A DNA stretch of 64,000 nt from Rotaria socialis (lineage: Eukaryota > Rotifera > Eurotatoria > Philodinida > Philodinidae), in the NCBI GenBank assembly GCA_905331475.1, contig CAJNYU010000185.1:62001-126000 (forward strand). The letters are read 5' to 3'. Each line of letters opens with the position of its first letter. The first letter of the stretch is position 1. Both the position numbers and the translations under genes were made by a program. The notes under the pieces were generated by a model. The model did not search any database. It saw only the letters and a list, made by a program, of their open reading frames with translations, and was not told where the DNA came from. Positions 38,101-50,152 of this stretch are shown here, piece by piece.

Positions 38101-38560
38101 ACCAATAACACCATCAACATCAACATTACCCAACGATATCATTGAAGATCAACTAACATCAACGCCATCAATGCAAATCTTCGAAACTAACACTGATATG
38201 TTTCATTCAATAAATATCAAAGATGAAAAAGTTGAACCATATACCAATCTTTCTTCGTCTGTTTTACAAGCAAGAAAAGAATTTTCACAGGCAACACTTA
38301 TTGCTAAACCAATTAATAAACGACGCGAAGAAATCAATGAAAGTTCAATTGTACTCAATAAGGAAACAATTCCTCAAAGCAAGTCATCACATTCGACACA
38401 AAGAAACCATTCATCATCGACAACAGCTATTGGTTCAGTACTCGATCCTGACTTTCATTCTTATAAGCCAACTAATATTCTTGCGACATATCATAATGAG
38501 CAAGATATTGTTGAGAGCAAAAGTTTTATCCATACACTTGATTTTAATGTTCATACCTAA
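35194..38560 (+). CDS. THAP-domain / NAB co-repressor fusion protein
   Basis: Twelve exons (35194-35254, 35308-35970, 36025-36180, 36502-36818, 36877-37032, 37084-37150, 37218-37267, 37316-37361, 37410-37497, 37553-37679, 37735-37949, 38014-38560) join in continuous phase to 830 residues. Residues 1-88 are a THAP zinc finger: C5, C10, C58, H61, FHSFP, W37 and the closing ATPSIF. A 150-residue polar linker follows. NCD1 lies at about 265-340 (GGDDLKQLAEAQNDDFQEI, VGMVSKPLHIKRFKRAL). NCD2 begins at about 467 (RKYSAIYNRFDSK, LSLHE, NEAAAAICF, RRDELLHLARRVL). A coiled coil is at about 591-649, then a Ser/Thr-rich tail with a sumoylation-like IKDE. NAB proteins repress EGR/Krox factors through the NuRD complex; THAP fingers bind DNA. 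The joining intron (35971-36024) has a GTAAAT donor and TTTTAG acceptor. Confidence 0.85.
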
Positions 38561-39812
38561 ATTAAAAAGAATAAATCAATCAAATAGAACATTTCATTCT
38601 TTGAACTATTCAATTGTATATAGTGAGTGTGCAATGTTAATAAAATCAACTACTGTTTCACTATACCTAGTTATTCTCGTGACACTCGTACATCTTCTTT
38701 CTGATAGTATAGTTTTACGCTATAAAACAAGTGATTCCATATCAAAAGTCATCGAGAAAATAATAATGAACTTGTCTTCGGTACCGAAGTAGACTACAGT
38801 TAAACCGTGATCAAACTGAAAACCGAACGTTCTACATATGAAAGCAACAACGTTGTCTAGAAATCAACAAAGTTAATTTCTAGAAAACAATTCATCGGTG
38901 TTTCGTAAGATTTTGTTGATAGGTACTCCTATACAATGAATTTCATTGAGCGAGAATCGTTTGTCAACAATAATCGGAAGAAAAGAAACACATTAGAAGA
39001 TTTTGTAAAAACCTTGTACGCTTGGATGTAAAACAAGGGATTGGCAACCTTATGTGGTAGGAAATGTCTTTGGATGAAACTGAAGGTAAGACACTCATAA
39101 ATACAGTTATATACACGCACACTGTATAACAATATTTTTAGTGAGTACTGCAGATTTTTTAATATTGTATTACTCAGTATAGTGTAATGCAAAAAGTAAA
39201 TTTTAGTGGATACTAGTTCGTTTACTACCACACATTGACAATCAGAAGCGCTATTATATAAATCAACTGATAACGTATAGCCATCGTGTCAGATGGATAT
39301 ATCATCAAGAATATGATGTATCTGATATTTATCGAGACAAAATATATAGATTTAGTATTTAATTATTTTATAATGAATGATGGAGCTTTCATATTTTGAA
39401 TAGCTAGAGCTTGCTAGTTTTTGTGTCATATCGTCTCGTCTCCCTCTCTGCATGTATATATTGTTGAGTCAACCTGTAGATGTCACGAGTAGATGATAAG
39501 TGACTTGTAGAAAAAGGCAATGTGTTTACAATTGAATTGCTATTGTTTTTTTATTTATTCGTCATCAACATGATTGTGATCTAAGTGCACTATAAAAGAT
39601 ACAACGTTACTTTAATGGCCTCATTTAGTTTTCAGAAGATTTTGTACACATATTACACATTATTTAGAATTGAATCTAAAAAATCTGATTCACGTTACTG
39701 AGTACAAACATCAATCAGATCATTTGATTGAGCATTCTAACTTCTGGTTAAGACAAGGCCATTGGGGTAAAGATGATTTTCTTATTGCTTTACTTCTAGA
39801 ATATTTGCAATC
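38561..39812. other. Intergenic spacer
   Basis: 3' flank of the THAP-NAB gene and 5' flank of ACLY. The out-of-frame ORFs near 38223-38792 and 39670-39858 are shadows. No element recognised. Confidence 0.5.
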
Positions 39813-42800
39813 ATGTCAACAAAAGCTATCTATGAAGCTACAGGTAAAAAACTTCTGAATAAATATCTCTGTTCAACAGCAGCGGAATGTCGCTGCGTTA
39901 GTGTTGATGAAAATACAAAATGGGATGAACTGGTCGCCAATAATATTTGGCTAGAAAAAGAGGTTTGAATTATAACTGATTCTCTTAATTAAAATATTCT
40001 TTTTCCTAGAGTTTGGTCGCTAAACCTGATCAATTAATTAAACGACGCGGCAAACTTGGTCTTATTAAAGGCGATGTTAACCTTCAAGGAGCTAAGGATT
40101 TTATATTAGAAAAATTAGGCAAAGAAATTTCGGTAAATGAAACTAAGAGTTATAATATGCTCAAACTAAATTTCTTTTTATATCAAGATTGGTCATACAA
40201 CAGGAAAATTGAAACATTTTATTATTGAACCTTATGTTAAACATGAGAACGCAGATGAAATGTATATTTGTATTTATTCCAATCGAGATGGAGAAATGAT
40301 ACTTTTTCATCACGAAGGTGGTATTGACATTGGTGATGTTGATTCAAAAGCATTAACTTATACAGTTATCATCGATGAACCATTTGAGGTCAATAAAATG
40401 GAGCAAGCTTTATTAAAGAATGTACCAGCAGATCGACGATCGTACGTAAAAGCAAATCAAATTATATTGATTTAGATAATGTGTCTCATGGGATGAATAT
40501 TTAGGCATTTATCAGCATTTATCACAAAACTATTTCAAGTTTATATGGAATTGCAATTTACATATTTAGAAATCAATCCATTGGTTGTTACATCAAAAGC
40601 TATTTATATACTTGATTTAGCTAGTCGTCTTGATCAAACAGCTGAGTATTTATGCGCTTCGAAATGGGATAAAGTCACATTTCCACCACCATTTGGTCGG
40701 GATGCTTATTCAGAAGTAAATAGAAATTCATAATAAATATAATTACACAATATTTGTCTTTGGAAATATTTATAGGAAGCGTATATAGCTGAACTAGATG
40801 CAAAATCTGGAGCATCATTAAAATTAACTGTGCTTAATCCAAAAGGTCGTGTATGGACAATGGTAGCTGGTGGTGGGGCATCAGTTATATATAGGTTAGT
40901 AATATAACATTATTAATTATTACTAATATTACCTATTTGCTTATTGACAGCGATACTATTTGTGATATGGGTTTCGCATCTGAATTGGCTAATTATGGTG
41001 AATATTCTGGTGCACCAAGCGAACAACAAACATATGAATATGCTAAAACAATTTTATCATTAATGGTTAAAGAAAAAACTCCCGATGGAAAAACTTTAAT
41101 TATTGGCGGTGGTATTGCAAATTTTACAAATGTAGCAGCAACATTCAAGGTAATTCATATTAGTTTGTCTAGAAGATTTTACGGAATTCGAAAAACATAA
41201 AAGGAACTAAAAGTAGAATATTATTTATTTTAGGGTATTGTTAAAGCATTAAGAGAATATCGTGATCTCTTAATCGAAAATAAAGTATCAATATTCGTTC
41301 GTCGTGCTGGTCCTAACTATCAAGAAGGATTACGTGTTATGCGTGAAGTAGGCGCATCATTAGGCATTCCTGTTCATGTATTTGGACCTGAAACTCATAT
41401 GACAGCTATTGTTGGCATGGCACTCGGTATTCTTTTCTTTTTTCTTTTATTATTTATTGTTGCAATTTTTCTATTACGATTCTTTCTTTCTTTTTATTTA
41501 TTCAGGAAAACGTCCTATTGCTGCTCCAGAAGAAGTAGAACTAACAACAGCAAATTTCTTACTTCCAAGTAGTGGCAAGGTAACAATTTAGAAAACATGA
41601 AAAACGAATTTTTCAAAGTTTTATAGCTTTTTTGAATCTTCCTGTTAGAAAAATATTTTCTGAGATTTCTTCGCTCAGTATAAACACAGTGAGAATATAG
41701 AAAAATGCATTTGAATAGTAGGGAGGTGATGAGATGCTCAAAATAGCTACTCATACATAGTTTTCATGTATTTTTGGTCTATCATTATTGTATGTTTATA
41801 TGCTTTATTCGGAATACATTGGTCAAACAATGTGAAATCAGTTTTGACCGATTATACATATCTCTTACTAATCCTAGTAGTAATCTTGATAGTTAACTAT
41901 CAGTCTTATACTTTTTTTACATGTAGCTATTTTATAATCTAAATGTCGTTTTTTCTATCTAATAATAAATTTATTCTAATATTATTATTCTATTATAGAA
42001 AGGAGATGCTCGCGTTGCATCTGACACCGCATCAAGCACAACAGAAAAAGTGAACGGTGATGTTCTAAAAAATGATTTGAACCGACCACTCTTCACAAAT
42101 GAAACTAGAGCTATTGTTTGGGGTATGCAAACTAAAGTATGTCATTCCAAAAAATACTAATATATCATATTAATTATAATCTATTATTTTCAGGCTGTTC
42201 AAGGTATGCTTGATTTTGATCATGTATGCCGTCGTACACAACCATCAGTTGTTGCTATGGTTTATCCGTTTACTGGTGATCATAAACAAAAATTTTATTG
42301 GGGTCACGAAGAAATTCTTTTGCCATGCTATAAAAATATGGCTGATTGTATAAAACGGCATCCAGAAGCGGATGTACTCATTAACTTTGCATCCCTACGT
42401 TCAGCATATGAAAGTACAATGGAAGCAATGAAATATCCACAAGTATGTTAATCCAATGGCAGTATAAGAACATAGAGAGAACTACCGTATTGTTTCTTTC
42501 TTTCTTTCTTTCTTTTTATTCAAATACATAGATTCGAACAATTGCCATTATTGCTGAAGGTATTCCAGAACAATTAACACGAAGTATGATACGTGTAGCA
42601 AACAAGCAAAACGTATTTCTTATTGGACCAGCAACTGTATGTAAACTTGTTTGAATTTTAGTTTTGTAAATTTATCTTTTTGACATCCAGGTGGGTGGTT
42701 TAAAAGCTGGTTGTTTTAAAATTGGACACACTGGAGGCATGCTCGATAATATTCTTATGTCAAAACTTTATCGACCAGGCAGGTACGTCATGATAGTTGA

Positions 42801-44984
42801 ATATTTACTTTTAAGAATACAAGAAAATAAATCTATTTATTTTAGTGTTGCATATGTTTCTCGGTCAGGTGGCATGTCCAATGAATTGAATAATATTATT
42901 GCTCGTAATTCCGATGGTGTTTATGAAGGCATTGCAATTGGTGGTGATCGGTAATTTGAAAATTATTTTACTTTTATGTATATCTAGTTCTAATATACAG
43001 ATGATTGATAAGAAAGAGACACAATATTTCTTACACTTAATTTCTTAATTAATTATAATAAATGATTTCTAATTTTTATTTTAGTTATCCTGGTACGACA
43101 TTTACAGATCATATCTATCGGTATGAAGGTGATCCAGAAGCTAAAATAATTGTTCTTCTTGGTGAAGTATGTTTTCCAGCGTATCAATAGAAAAAAGTTC
43201 TAAATCGTAATTTTTTAAATAGGTTGGTGGTATTGAAGAATATCACATATGTGAAGCTATTAAATCGAAACGTATCACAAAACCATTAATTGCCTGGTGT
43301 ATTGGCACATGTGCATCTATGTTTACATCTGAAGTTCAATTTGGTCATGCGGGTTCACATGCAGATAATGATCGTGAAACAGCTGTGGCCAAAAATAAAG
43401 CTTTACGAGAAGCAGGTGCACATGTACCAAATAGTTTCGATGAACTTGGCGACTTAATTCAGTATGAAACAAAAAAAAATAGAATTTGATACATAACTAG
43501 GTGTATTTGATTATTCAGTAAGGTATTTGGAGATCTTGTACAAGCAGGTCAATTCAAGCCCAAACCAGACGTAGTACCACCTTCAGTGCCAATGGATTAT
43601 GATTGGGCTCGTGTATGATTTAGTTTTATGAATTTGAAGTTGTTTTTTTATTTTTGCATTATTTTCTTAGGAGCTTGGTTTAATACGAAAACCAGCAAGT
43701 TTCATGACAAGTATTGTTGATGATCGTGGCCAAGAATTATTATATGCTGGTATGCCCATTACTGATGTTATTAAAGAAGACATGGGTATTGGCGGTGTAC
43801 TTAGTTTACTCTGGTTTCGAAAACGGTGCGTTCTACTGTTTCCCTGCATGACCTAAATGTTTTTGTTTCAGGTTACCAAAATATGCTACAGATTTTCTTG
43901 AAATGACACTTATGGTAACAGCTGATCATGGGCCGGCCGTTAGTGGCGCACACAATACGATAGTATGTGCACGTGCTGGTAAAGATCTTGTTTCATGTTT
44001 GGCTTCTGGTCTACTAACAATTGTAAGAAATAATTGATAGGAAATTTGCTTTTTACATTTAGCGAAATATTTAGGGAGATCGTTTTGGTGGTGCACTTGA
44101 TAATGCTGCTAAACAATTTAGTGAAGCATTTGACACTGGTTTACATCCATCTGACTTTGTCAATAATATGCGTAAAGAAGGAAAATTACTTATGGGTATT
44201 GGGCATCGTGTTAAATCAGTATGAATTCCTTTTAGAAAATATAAAATTTAATTACTCATATTGATATTTAGTTAAATAATCCCGACATGCGTGTTGTTCT
44301 TCTGAAAAATTTTGCTAAGCAACATTTTCCAACAACTCCACTACTTGATTATGCACTTGAAGTAGAAAAAATTACTGTTAGCAAGGTAATATTATCGAGA
44401 AAAGTTAATGATATCATTTTTATCAGATGTCAATCTGAGGCATAATCGACTTGATGTCATATTAGAGACACTCAAAAATAGATTTCGATATCAAATTAGA
44501 GTGTCAAGCAAGTAGTTTGTTTTCTAGCTTCTGTAGAGTCTTCAAAATGGCTACTTTTCAAGGTTTTCCTAATTTCTGTAAAAATAAATCGAGAATATCG
44601 TCGAGTCGAATGAAATCAAACTAAGCTTTATCACGCAATATTTTTATGAATTTGAAAATTTGTGTTGCTTTTTCAGAAGCCTAATTTAATCTTGAATGTT
44701 GATGGTTGTATTGGTGTTTGTATGGTTGATCTCTTACGCCATTGTGGTTGCTTTACACTTGAAGAAGCCACTGAATTTGTTGATGATGGCGCACTTAATG
44801 GACTTTTTGTTCTTGGCCGTAGTATTGGGTTTATCGGTAAGTCATTTCTGACAAAAAAAAAACATAGTTAAAAGTTTCGTATCTATTTATTTTAGGTCAT
44901 TTTCTCGATCAAAAACGTCTTCGACAAGGTCTCTATCGTCATCCATGGGATGACATATCGTATGTCTTACCAGAGGCAATGTAA
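39813..44984 (+). CDS. ACLY: ATP-citrate lyase (ACLY)
   Basis: A many-exon gene (about 20 exons, most introns 50-70 nt, two of about 400 and 280 nt) encoding roughly the full 1,100-residue metazoan enzyme. It makes cytosolic acetyl-CoA and oxaloacetate from citrate, CoA and ATP for lipid synthesis and acetylation. The order matches human ACLY: ATP-grasp N-terminus ([37 protein letters not shown]), the CoA-ligase domain ([30 protein letters not shown]), a short variable linker, the catalytic phospho-histidine in FGHAG (about 43337-43352), and the citrate-synthase-like module ([35 protein letters not shown]), ending [15 protein letters not shown] 39813 precedes the conserved N-terminus directly. 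The linker between the halves is shorter and different from vertebrates, as expected. Confidence 0.97.
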
Positions 44985-46349
44985 AAGTTAAATTTTTCAA
45001 TTATTGAAAAATTGACATTTTTTGAATGTTGTCTGTGTAAGATGTTTAGTTACATTCCTAATTGTAATTCAATATTTACTTCTATTTCTATACTTTGTAT
45101 TGACAATGAGATCTCGCCTAGAGCAAACTTATCTTTTTTGTTTTATTTCTTCGGATATCCCTGTGGCATTCTTTAATCATTTCTTGTTGCTTACTGTTCT
45201 CGTTTCCATTGCTAGAACTTCCATTGATTGTCTTTGACTTTTAACAATTCAATCTCATGATCACTCTCATACATATCATACTTGATAAAAAAAATATCAA
45301 GGTTCTCTGTCGCATCATTTTATCGATATTAGCTATATACTCTTAATTCGTGTTATTCTGTCTAGTGTTCCGTCGTCATTTTATTTATGGTCTAAGAAAT
45401 AACAAATAAAACAAATAAAATAAAAATATTGGCACGTCAATTGCATAATGGATGACTGGGAAAATAATTTATTGATAGATAGTTCTGGCGTCGGTTTTAA
45501 ATTTTGATATGTTGTTTGATTACATTAGTTTTTTCTTGAAAAAAAAGCAGCTTTTGAATTCAATATAAGTGAAAGATAAACATTATGTACAGTTTTTGCT
45601 GAAATTATCTTAATTAGAGTATGGTCTATTGAAATTAAACAATGGTCACGTAAGAAAAAAAAGGGGGACTTCTATTTAAAAGCTTTGATTCAACTGAATA
45701 CGAAAGTTTTGGTGATCATCAAAATTTTTTATATCTATACGCGTTTATAGAAATAGAACAAGTCAAATTAGATGAATGCATAGTAATAACTGTTGAACAA
45801 GAACATTATTAGCAGTTATCATGTTGCAAAATATTGATAAATGGTAGCAGATACGAAGAATCTATTCAAAATGCACAATGACTACTAGCCCATCATTTTT
45901 ATTTATAGCAAGAGATATTCTCTGAATTTTGTAAGACAAACTATCATTCATTGATAAATAGGTTTTTCTAGTCTGCAGCAAATTGAAATGTTTTTGTTCA
46001 ATTGTTACAATATCTTAAAATATATTTGATTCTACGCAACTATATCATAGTTATCACTATTTCCTTTATTGTTACTACCGATTTTAAGTACAAAAATTAT
46101 TTGAATAATTTCGTTTCTTCGATAGTATCGCAACGTCATCATACACATTTTTTTTTACATAAATTTGTACTTAAAACAATTATAGCTATAATAAACAAAC
46201 AAAAATAGATTATTCACAGGTTAGATAATAGTTGAATATTCGTTTCTTTAGCACTGCTCGGGTATACACTTTCGCAAAATAATATATATGCAGAATGTGC
46301 CAATTGCCGCATTCAAATTTTTATGCTTCAAAAAAAATAAAAAAGAAGA
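44985..46349. other. Convergent intergenic spacer
   Basis: Between the ACLY stop and the minus-strand phosphatase stop. Several ORFs of 60-75 codons are hydrophobic AT-rich chance frames. Nothing else seen. Confidence 0.5.
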
Positions 46350-47115
46350 TTAATTTGATTTTTCAATTGGCGGCCCATCTTCTGTTTCGGTATTTAATGC
46401 AGCTGGATCTTGATTTGAATCAAGCTTTTCGATTGGATTCTGTTGATCATCATTATGTTTACTTTCATCGATTTCTTTTGTTGTGCGTAATTCTTTTTCA
46501 TAGCGAATGAGTTGTAAAAAGAACGACAAGTTCGGTGCAGCAACACGTCGTTTTTCAATCAAATAATCATAAGCTTTCAATAACGAATCATGATGATATC
46601 TTAATTTCAAAAGCAAAAAAAGGAAATAGTAAATGAACATTAATTTTCGTTTACTTCATTAAATAAGCCAGAACAACTGATGATGAACGCGATATTCCCA
46701 TTTGACAGTGAACTAAAACTTTCTCATTTTTTTCTTTGCATTCATGTAAAAATTGATTGGTTTCTTCAAAATATTTTCTTATGTCAACACGGAGTTCATC
46801 ATTTATATTAACCCACAGAACATGAAATTTGTCTAATACCCCTTGGTCTAATTCGCAATCACATATATCAACTATATGTCGAATACCAAGTTCATTCAAT
46901 AATTTTATATTTGACGCATGACCTAAATCGCCATGATAAAGAAAATCATCAATAACTACGGATGGGGAACCATAGATATGCCGAGGACTATCCAATGATT
47001 TAAGTTTCTGTTCTCGAAGATTTAATAGTTCTTGAAGATAAAGTAATTCTTCATCTGTCGCATTAAATGTTTCTTTTAAGTAGTCTCCCATAACCCTAAC
47101 AGATGAATGAAACAT
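46350..47115 (-). CDS. Atypical dual-specificity protein phosphatase
   Basis: Two exons (46655-47115, 46350-46599; phase 2) give 236 residues. After a roughly 50-residue Leu/Glu-rich N-terminus, the DSP fold starts at VVIDDFLYHGDLGHASN and continues with LGIRHIVDICDCE. The P-loop is VHCQMGISRSSSVVLAYLM, which carries the HCxxGxxR signature (nucleophilic Cys, phosphate-binding Arg). A general-acid Asp is plausible in VNINDELRVDI. The C-terminal 50 residues are acidic and disordered. It should dephosphorylate Ser/Thr/Tyr residues, but no MAPK-docking rhodanese domain is present, so it is an atypical DUSP. A specific ortholog cannot be named. The start was chosen at the first ATG of the frame; MGDYLKE a few codons later is an alternative. 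Confidence 0.87.
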
Positions 47116-47349
47116 GTTTGATGATAAATGCTTACAACTATAAATATGATCTGTAATCTTCTGTGTTTTTATATTTCGATTTGGTTATGACTGTTCTTCG
47201 ATATCTAGAATTCAGTCGAATAGTCAAAAATTGTGATCTTATAAATATATTTTTGAAAAAGGGGATACAAATTGAAAAAAAAAACTTTCATATGTTATAC
47301 TTTCGAGAACATGTTTTACTCAAGTTGTACACAAACATAGAAGCAACGT

Positions 47350-47405
47350 AAGAAAAATCAAGCTAAAATCTATTAAAATTTCAATTTTAGCCTTCATAAG
47401 GTATT
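47350..47405 (-). promoter_or_regulatory. SECIS element in the 3' UTR of the MIEN1/SelW-like selenoprotein
   Basis: On the minus strand, 107 nt past the stop, ATGA (47394-47397) and TGAT (47357-47360) can form the non-Watson-Crick quartet. Between them GGCTAAAAT pairs with ATTTTAGCT (one G-U). The apical side has AAA exactly 12 nt after ATGA, the spacing expected of a eukaryotic SECIS. Confidence 0.82.
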
Positions 47406-47503
47406 GCTAGCTAGCATAGTGAACAAACTTGAAAAAAGAAAAACATATTCAAGTATTAGTATGACAATATAAAGAGATGCTGTTAAATGCAAATGTTAGC
47501 TTG

Positions 47504-47906
47504 CTACATAACAGAACAAGATGAACTCTTGTCTGGTTCTGTCACAGCTTCAACGTCACGACCTTGTGCAGCATTTTTAACTTCTTCCACAACCTAAGCA
47601 AAATAGACTTATAACTGTATTTAAATCAATATAAACTTACTTTATCGAATGCAGGAAAATGACCACTATCCAGTTTTGAATAGACGAGTTTATCGTTAAT
47701 GGTCACTTCAAATGAGCCTGAGATACGAGAAAAATAATAAATAGCGAAAGACAATTCAAATAAATCTACTTACTGGGTCGTCCAACTTTTCCAGTTACGG
47801 TAGCACCTGGCACGCGTTTAAGAATATCTTGACGCAATGCTTCGTACCGTGGTTCGTACCCTCATCGTCCGCAATATTCCACATGAACAACGACTGGCTG
47901 GACCAT
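47504..47906 (-). CDS. MIEN1/Rdx12-type selenoprotein of the SelW thioredoxin-like family
   Basis: Three exons (47774-47906, 47641-47717, 47504-47593) join in phase to 99 residues with one in-frame TGA at 47862-47864, read as selenocysteine. The N-terminus gives VVVHVEYCGR-U-GYEPRY: a CxxU redox motif (C12, U15) after the first beta strand, as in SelW (CxxU) and MIEN1 (CxxC). The body (SFEVTINDKLVYSKLDSGHFP) and tail (EVKNAAQGRDVEAVT) follow MIEN1. The protein ends CSVM, a CaaX prenylation box, as MIEN1 ends CVIL. The family is a small redox, membrane-associated Rdx fold. A SECIS lies 3' of the stop. A conventional translation would stop after 14 residues and hide this gene. Start ATG 47906 leaves no room for an upstream exon that is required by the family. 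Confidence 0.9.
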
Positions 47907-49082
47907 ATTTTAGATAAAATTAATTCAAATATGAGTTTATCAAAAGTATCTATAAAAGAGAAAAGTATAGAGTAACAGAGGCATGTGACATTTATTATTA
48001 TTATTATTACCTTCACCTATTTAAGGTTAAACAAGCGTTACCTTGCCATTATATAGTCAGCGAAAAAAAAGCAATTATGTAAGTGCATTTCATTAATACT
48101 AGCGAATCATTAAAAATGCTTTACCAGATGGCATACCAAGACAGCCAATAAAAAATAAAGACAGAAAAAAATGTGTGGAGCTCGACTAAATTTAACTCTT
48201 CGTAATTGACTTTTTTTTGTTAAAGAACAGAGCTAAAAAACCATTCTTTTTGCTTCGAACACGTTTCTATTAACAGCCGTGCCAAGTTATCTTTGACGCA
48301 TTGAAAAGAAAAGTTTCTCGATGCATCTTCTTCAATTACGGTCTTCCATATCCCGACAGTCTAACTTATGTGTCTCGAGCGTGATTTATGAAAACCGCTT
48401 TGTTTATAATAAGCATGATTTTTCAAAGCTTATAATTTATTTTGATTTTCACATTGTTGAGTCTTTTCCGAAGAGATCGAACAAACAAGTTTATTGAAAT
48501 TTTTGATTGCACCGAAAAAAACAAGTTTTGAAAAGTTAATTCATTGAATATAATTATCTAATAACCAGATGATACTTGTGAGTTTACAATTCTACTCATG
48601 CTAACAAGTGCAAACATTTTTATAAAACAGATATAACTTTTGGATTGTCTCAATATGTCAAACATATGGGAAACATAAAAATTGATTTGATTTATTCTTC
48701 ATTAAATTGTCAGCAGTAGACATGTAGACATTAAGCAAGCTCTAAAGTATTTGGCATAGCATATGGTTTTAATATATTTCAAAGTTTACTGAAAACATAT
48801 TTAGCAAATTTTATAGATTTCCATAAAATTCTTCCGCTTTGAATATTCAACGGTTTAAGAGTTAATCTAGTTGACTAATACAGATTATTCATTCAAATTG
48901 ATAATCTTAAAATAAGATGATAAGTATAACAATTAATAGTCTATTAAAATTTGGATCGATTAAATTTTTATTTAGAAAGCAATATTTCATTATTCATACG
49001 AATACGAAATGTATCAATGAAAGTCAGTAAAATCAAACGTTACAGTGTCTAAAACAAAATAAAAGTTTTCTTTTTGACGAAT
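47907..49082. other. Intergenic, nothing recognised
   Basis: Upstream of the selenoprotein and downstream of the GPCR; AT-rich with no supported ORF. Confidence 0.5.
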
Positions 49083-50152
49083 TTATTGCTGAGCTACTGA
49101 TATTTGAAGCTCGTTGCTTACTGTTGTTGGACCTATTTGTCGCTGTGGTCGACCGCATCGTAGTATTCGAGATGATGTTTTCCTCCAAACATTTAAAAAA
49201 CGTCGATCAATAAACATAAAAATAAGAGGGTCACATAAGGCACTTGCTATGCTGCCAAAACGTGCGTAAATACTTGGCTCAAATATCGATAAAACATAAG
49301 ATGCCACAACGTTAGGTGTCCATAATATCAACCAAAAAATGTAAAGAACAAAAAATTGAACTAGTAATTGTAAATGTTTAGTACGCTACGAATAAAAAGC
49401 ATCAACGAAAGAATATATTTATTTAAACAAAAAGATGAATTTTTCTCTTTTACTTGTGATCGAGCAGCTAGTTGCGATTGACGAACATGAATGGTTGTTA
49501 CTATCATGAAATAACAATTTAAAATAACTGGAATAAAAACAACAATGAACAAATTTCCAAAACCAGTTTTAATATCTTCATAGTCCAAATGGCAACTACC
49601 ATTATTTTGATATTCATGTAATTGAACTATGCCAAATAATTTTGTTTGAATCAATAAGATAGCTATTCCAAATAAATATAAGCATACATTGAAAATAAGA
49701 AGAATAGACGGATATCGAGAAGCTATATTGAAATTTTTTACAATCAAATAGTAACGTGTAATATTTAAACAAACTAACATATAAGCTTCAAGTACAGTCA
49801 TATACGAATTTGCGTATGCTTCAATCGCACAAAGTACATTGAAGATGGCAGGTGAAACACACCCTGACATAGTACGAGTTGAATACTCAACAAAGAGTTG
49901 CACAAGTAGAAGAATATCCGTAATAAGATAATTATATACCCAAAGCATAGACATTTGACGAAGTGCTGGATGCGTAGCTACCTGTATCCAGAATAACACA
50001 TGAAATATAAAAGCAGGTATAGCTAGAGCAAGATAAATTCGACCAATTTGACGCAGGTTTAGGGGCCATGTCATATTATAGCATTCTAAAGACATTTTCC
50101 AGTGATAATGTTGAGAAAATTGAAAATGTGATTTCTTTTTTATCATACTCAT
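49083..50152 (-). CDS. Rhodopsin-like GPCR (orphan)
   Basis: Two exons (49454-50152, 49083-49385; phase 0) give up to 333 residues. Seven hydrophobic helices are visible, TM1 beginning at IGRIYLALAIPAFIFHVLFW. A Cys in GCVSPAIF before TM3 and one in GSCHLDYED in ECL2 can form the class A disulfide. TM3 ends NITRYYLIV, where TRY replaces DRY. TM6 has FWLILWTPNVVASY, and TM7 ends CDPLIFMFIDRRF, a DPxxF form of NPxxY. The C-tail is short and Arg-rich. It belongs to fast-evolving lophotrochozoan peptide-receptor-like GPCRs; ligand unknown. Start could be the first Met or MSLECYN 19 codons later, which leaves a short glycosylatable N-terminus (NMT). Confidence 0.82.

Noticed and set aside
36050..38560. 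NAB as an independent gene starting at ATG 36050
   Set aside because: It would leave only 65 bp after the THAP ORF stop, and a canonical in-phase donor/acceptor pair joins both parts. Kept as the refuting alternative.
38223..38792. 189-codon ORF overlapping the last THAP-NAB exon
   Set aside because: Alternate frame of the Ser/Thr-rich C-terminus with no domain and no splice support.
44400..44676. Inverted words GACACTC/GAGTGTC in an ACLY intron as a transposon
   Set aside because: Only 7 nt arms, no further structure; probably chance.
47862..47864. Reading the TGA as a nonsense mutation (pseudogene)
   Set aside because: Position matches Sec in SelW, all downstream exons are conserved and in phase, and a SECIS follows.
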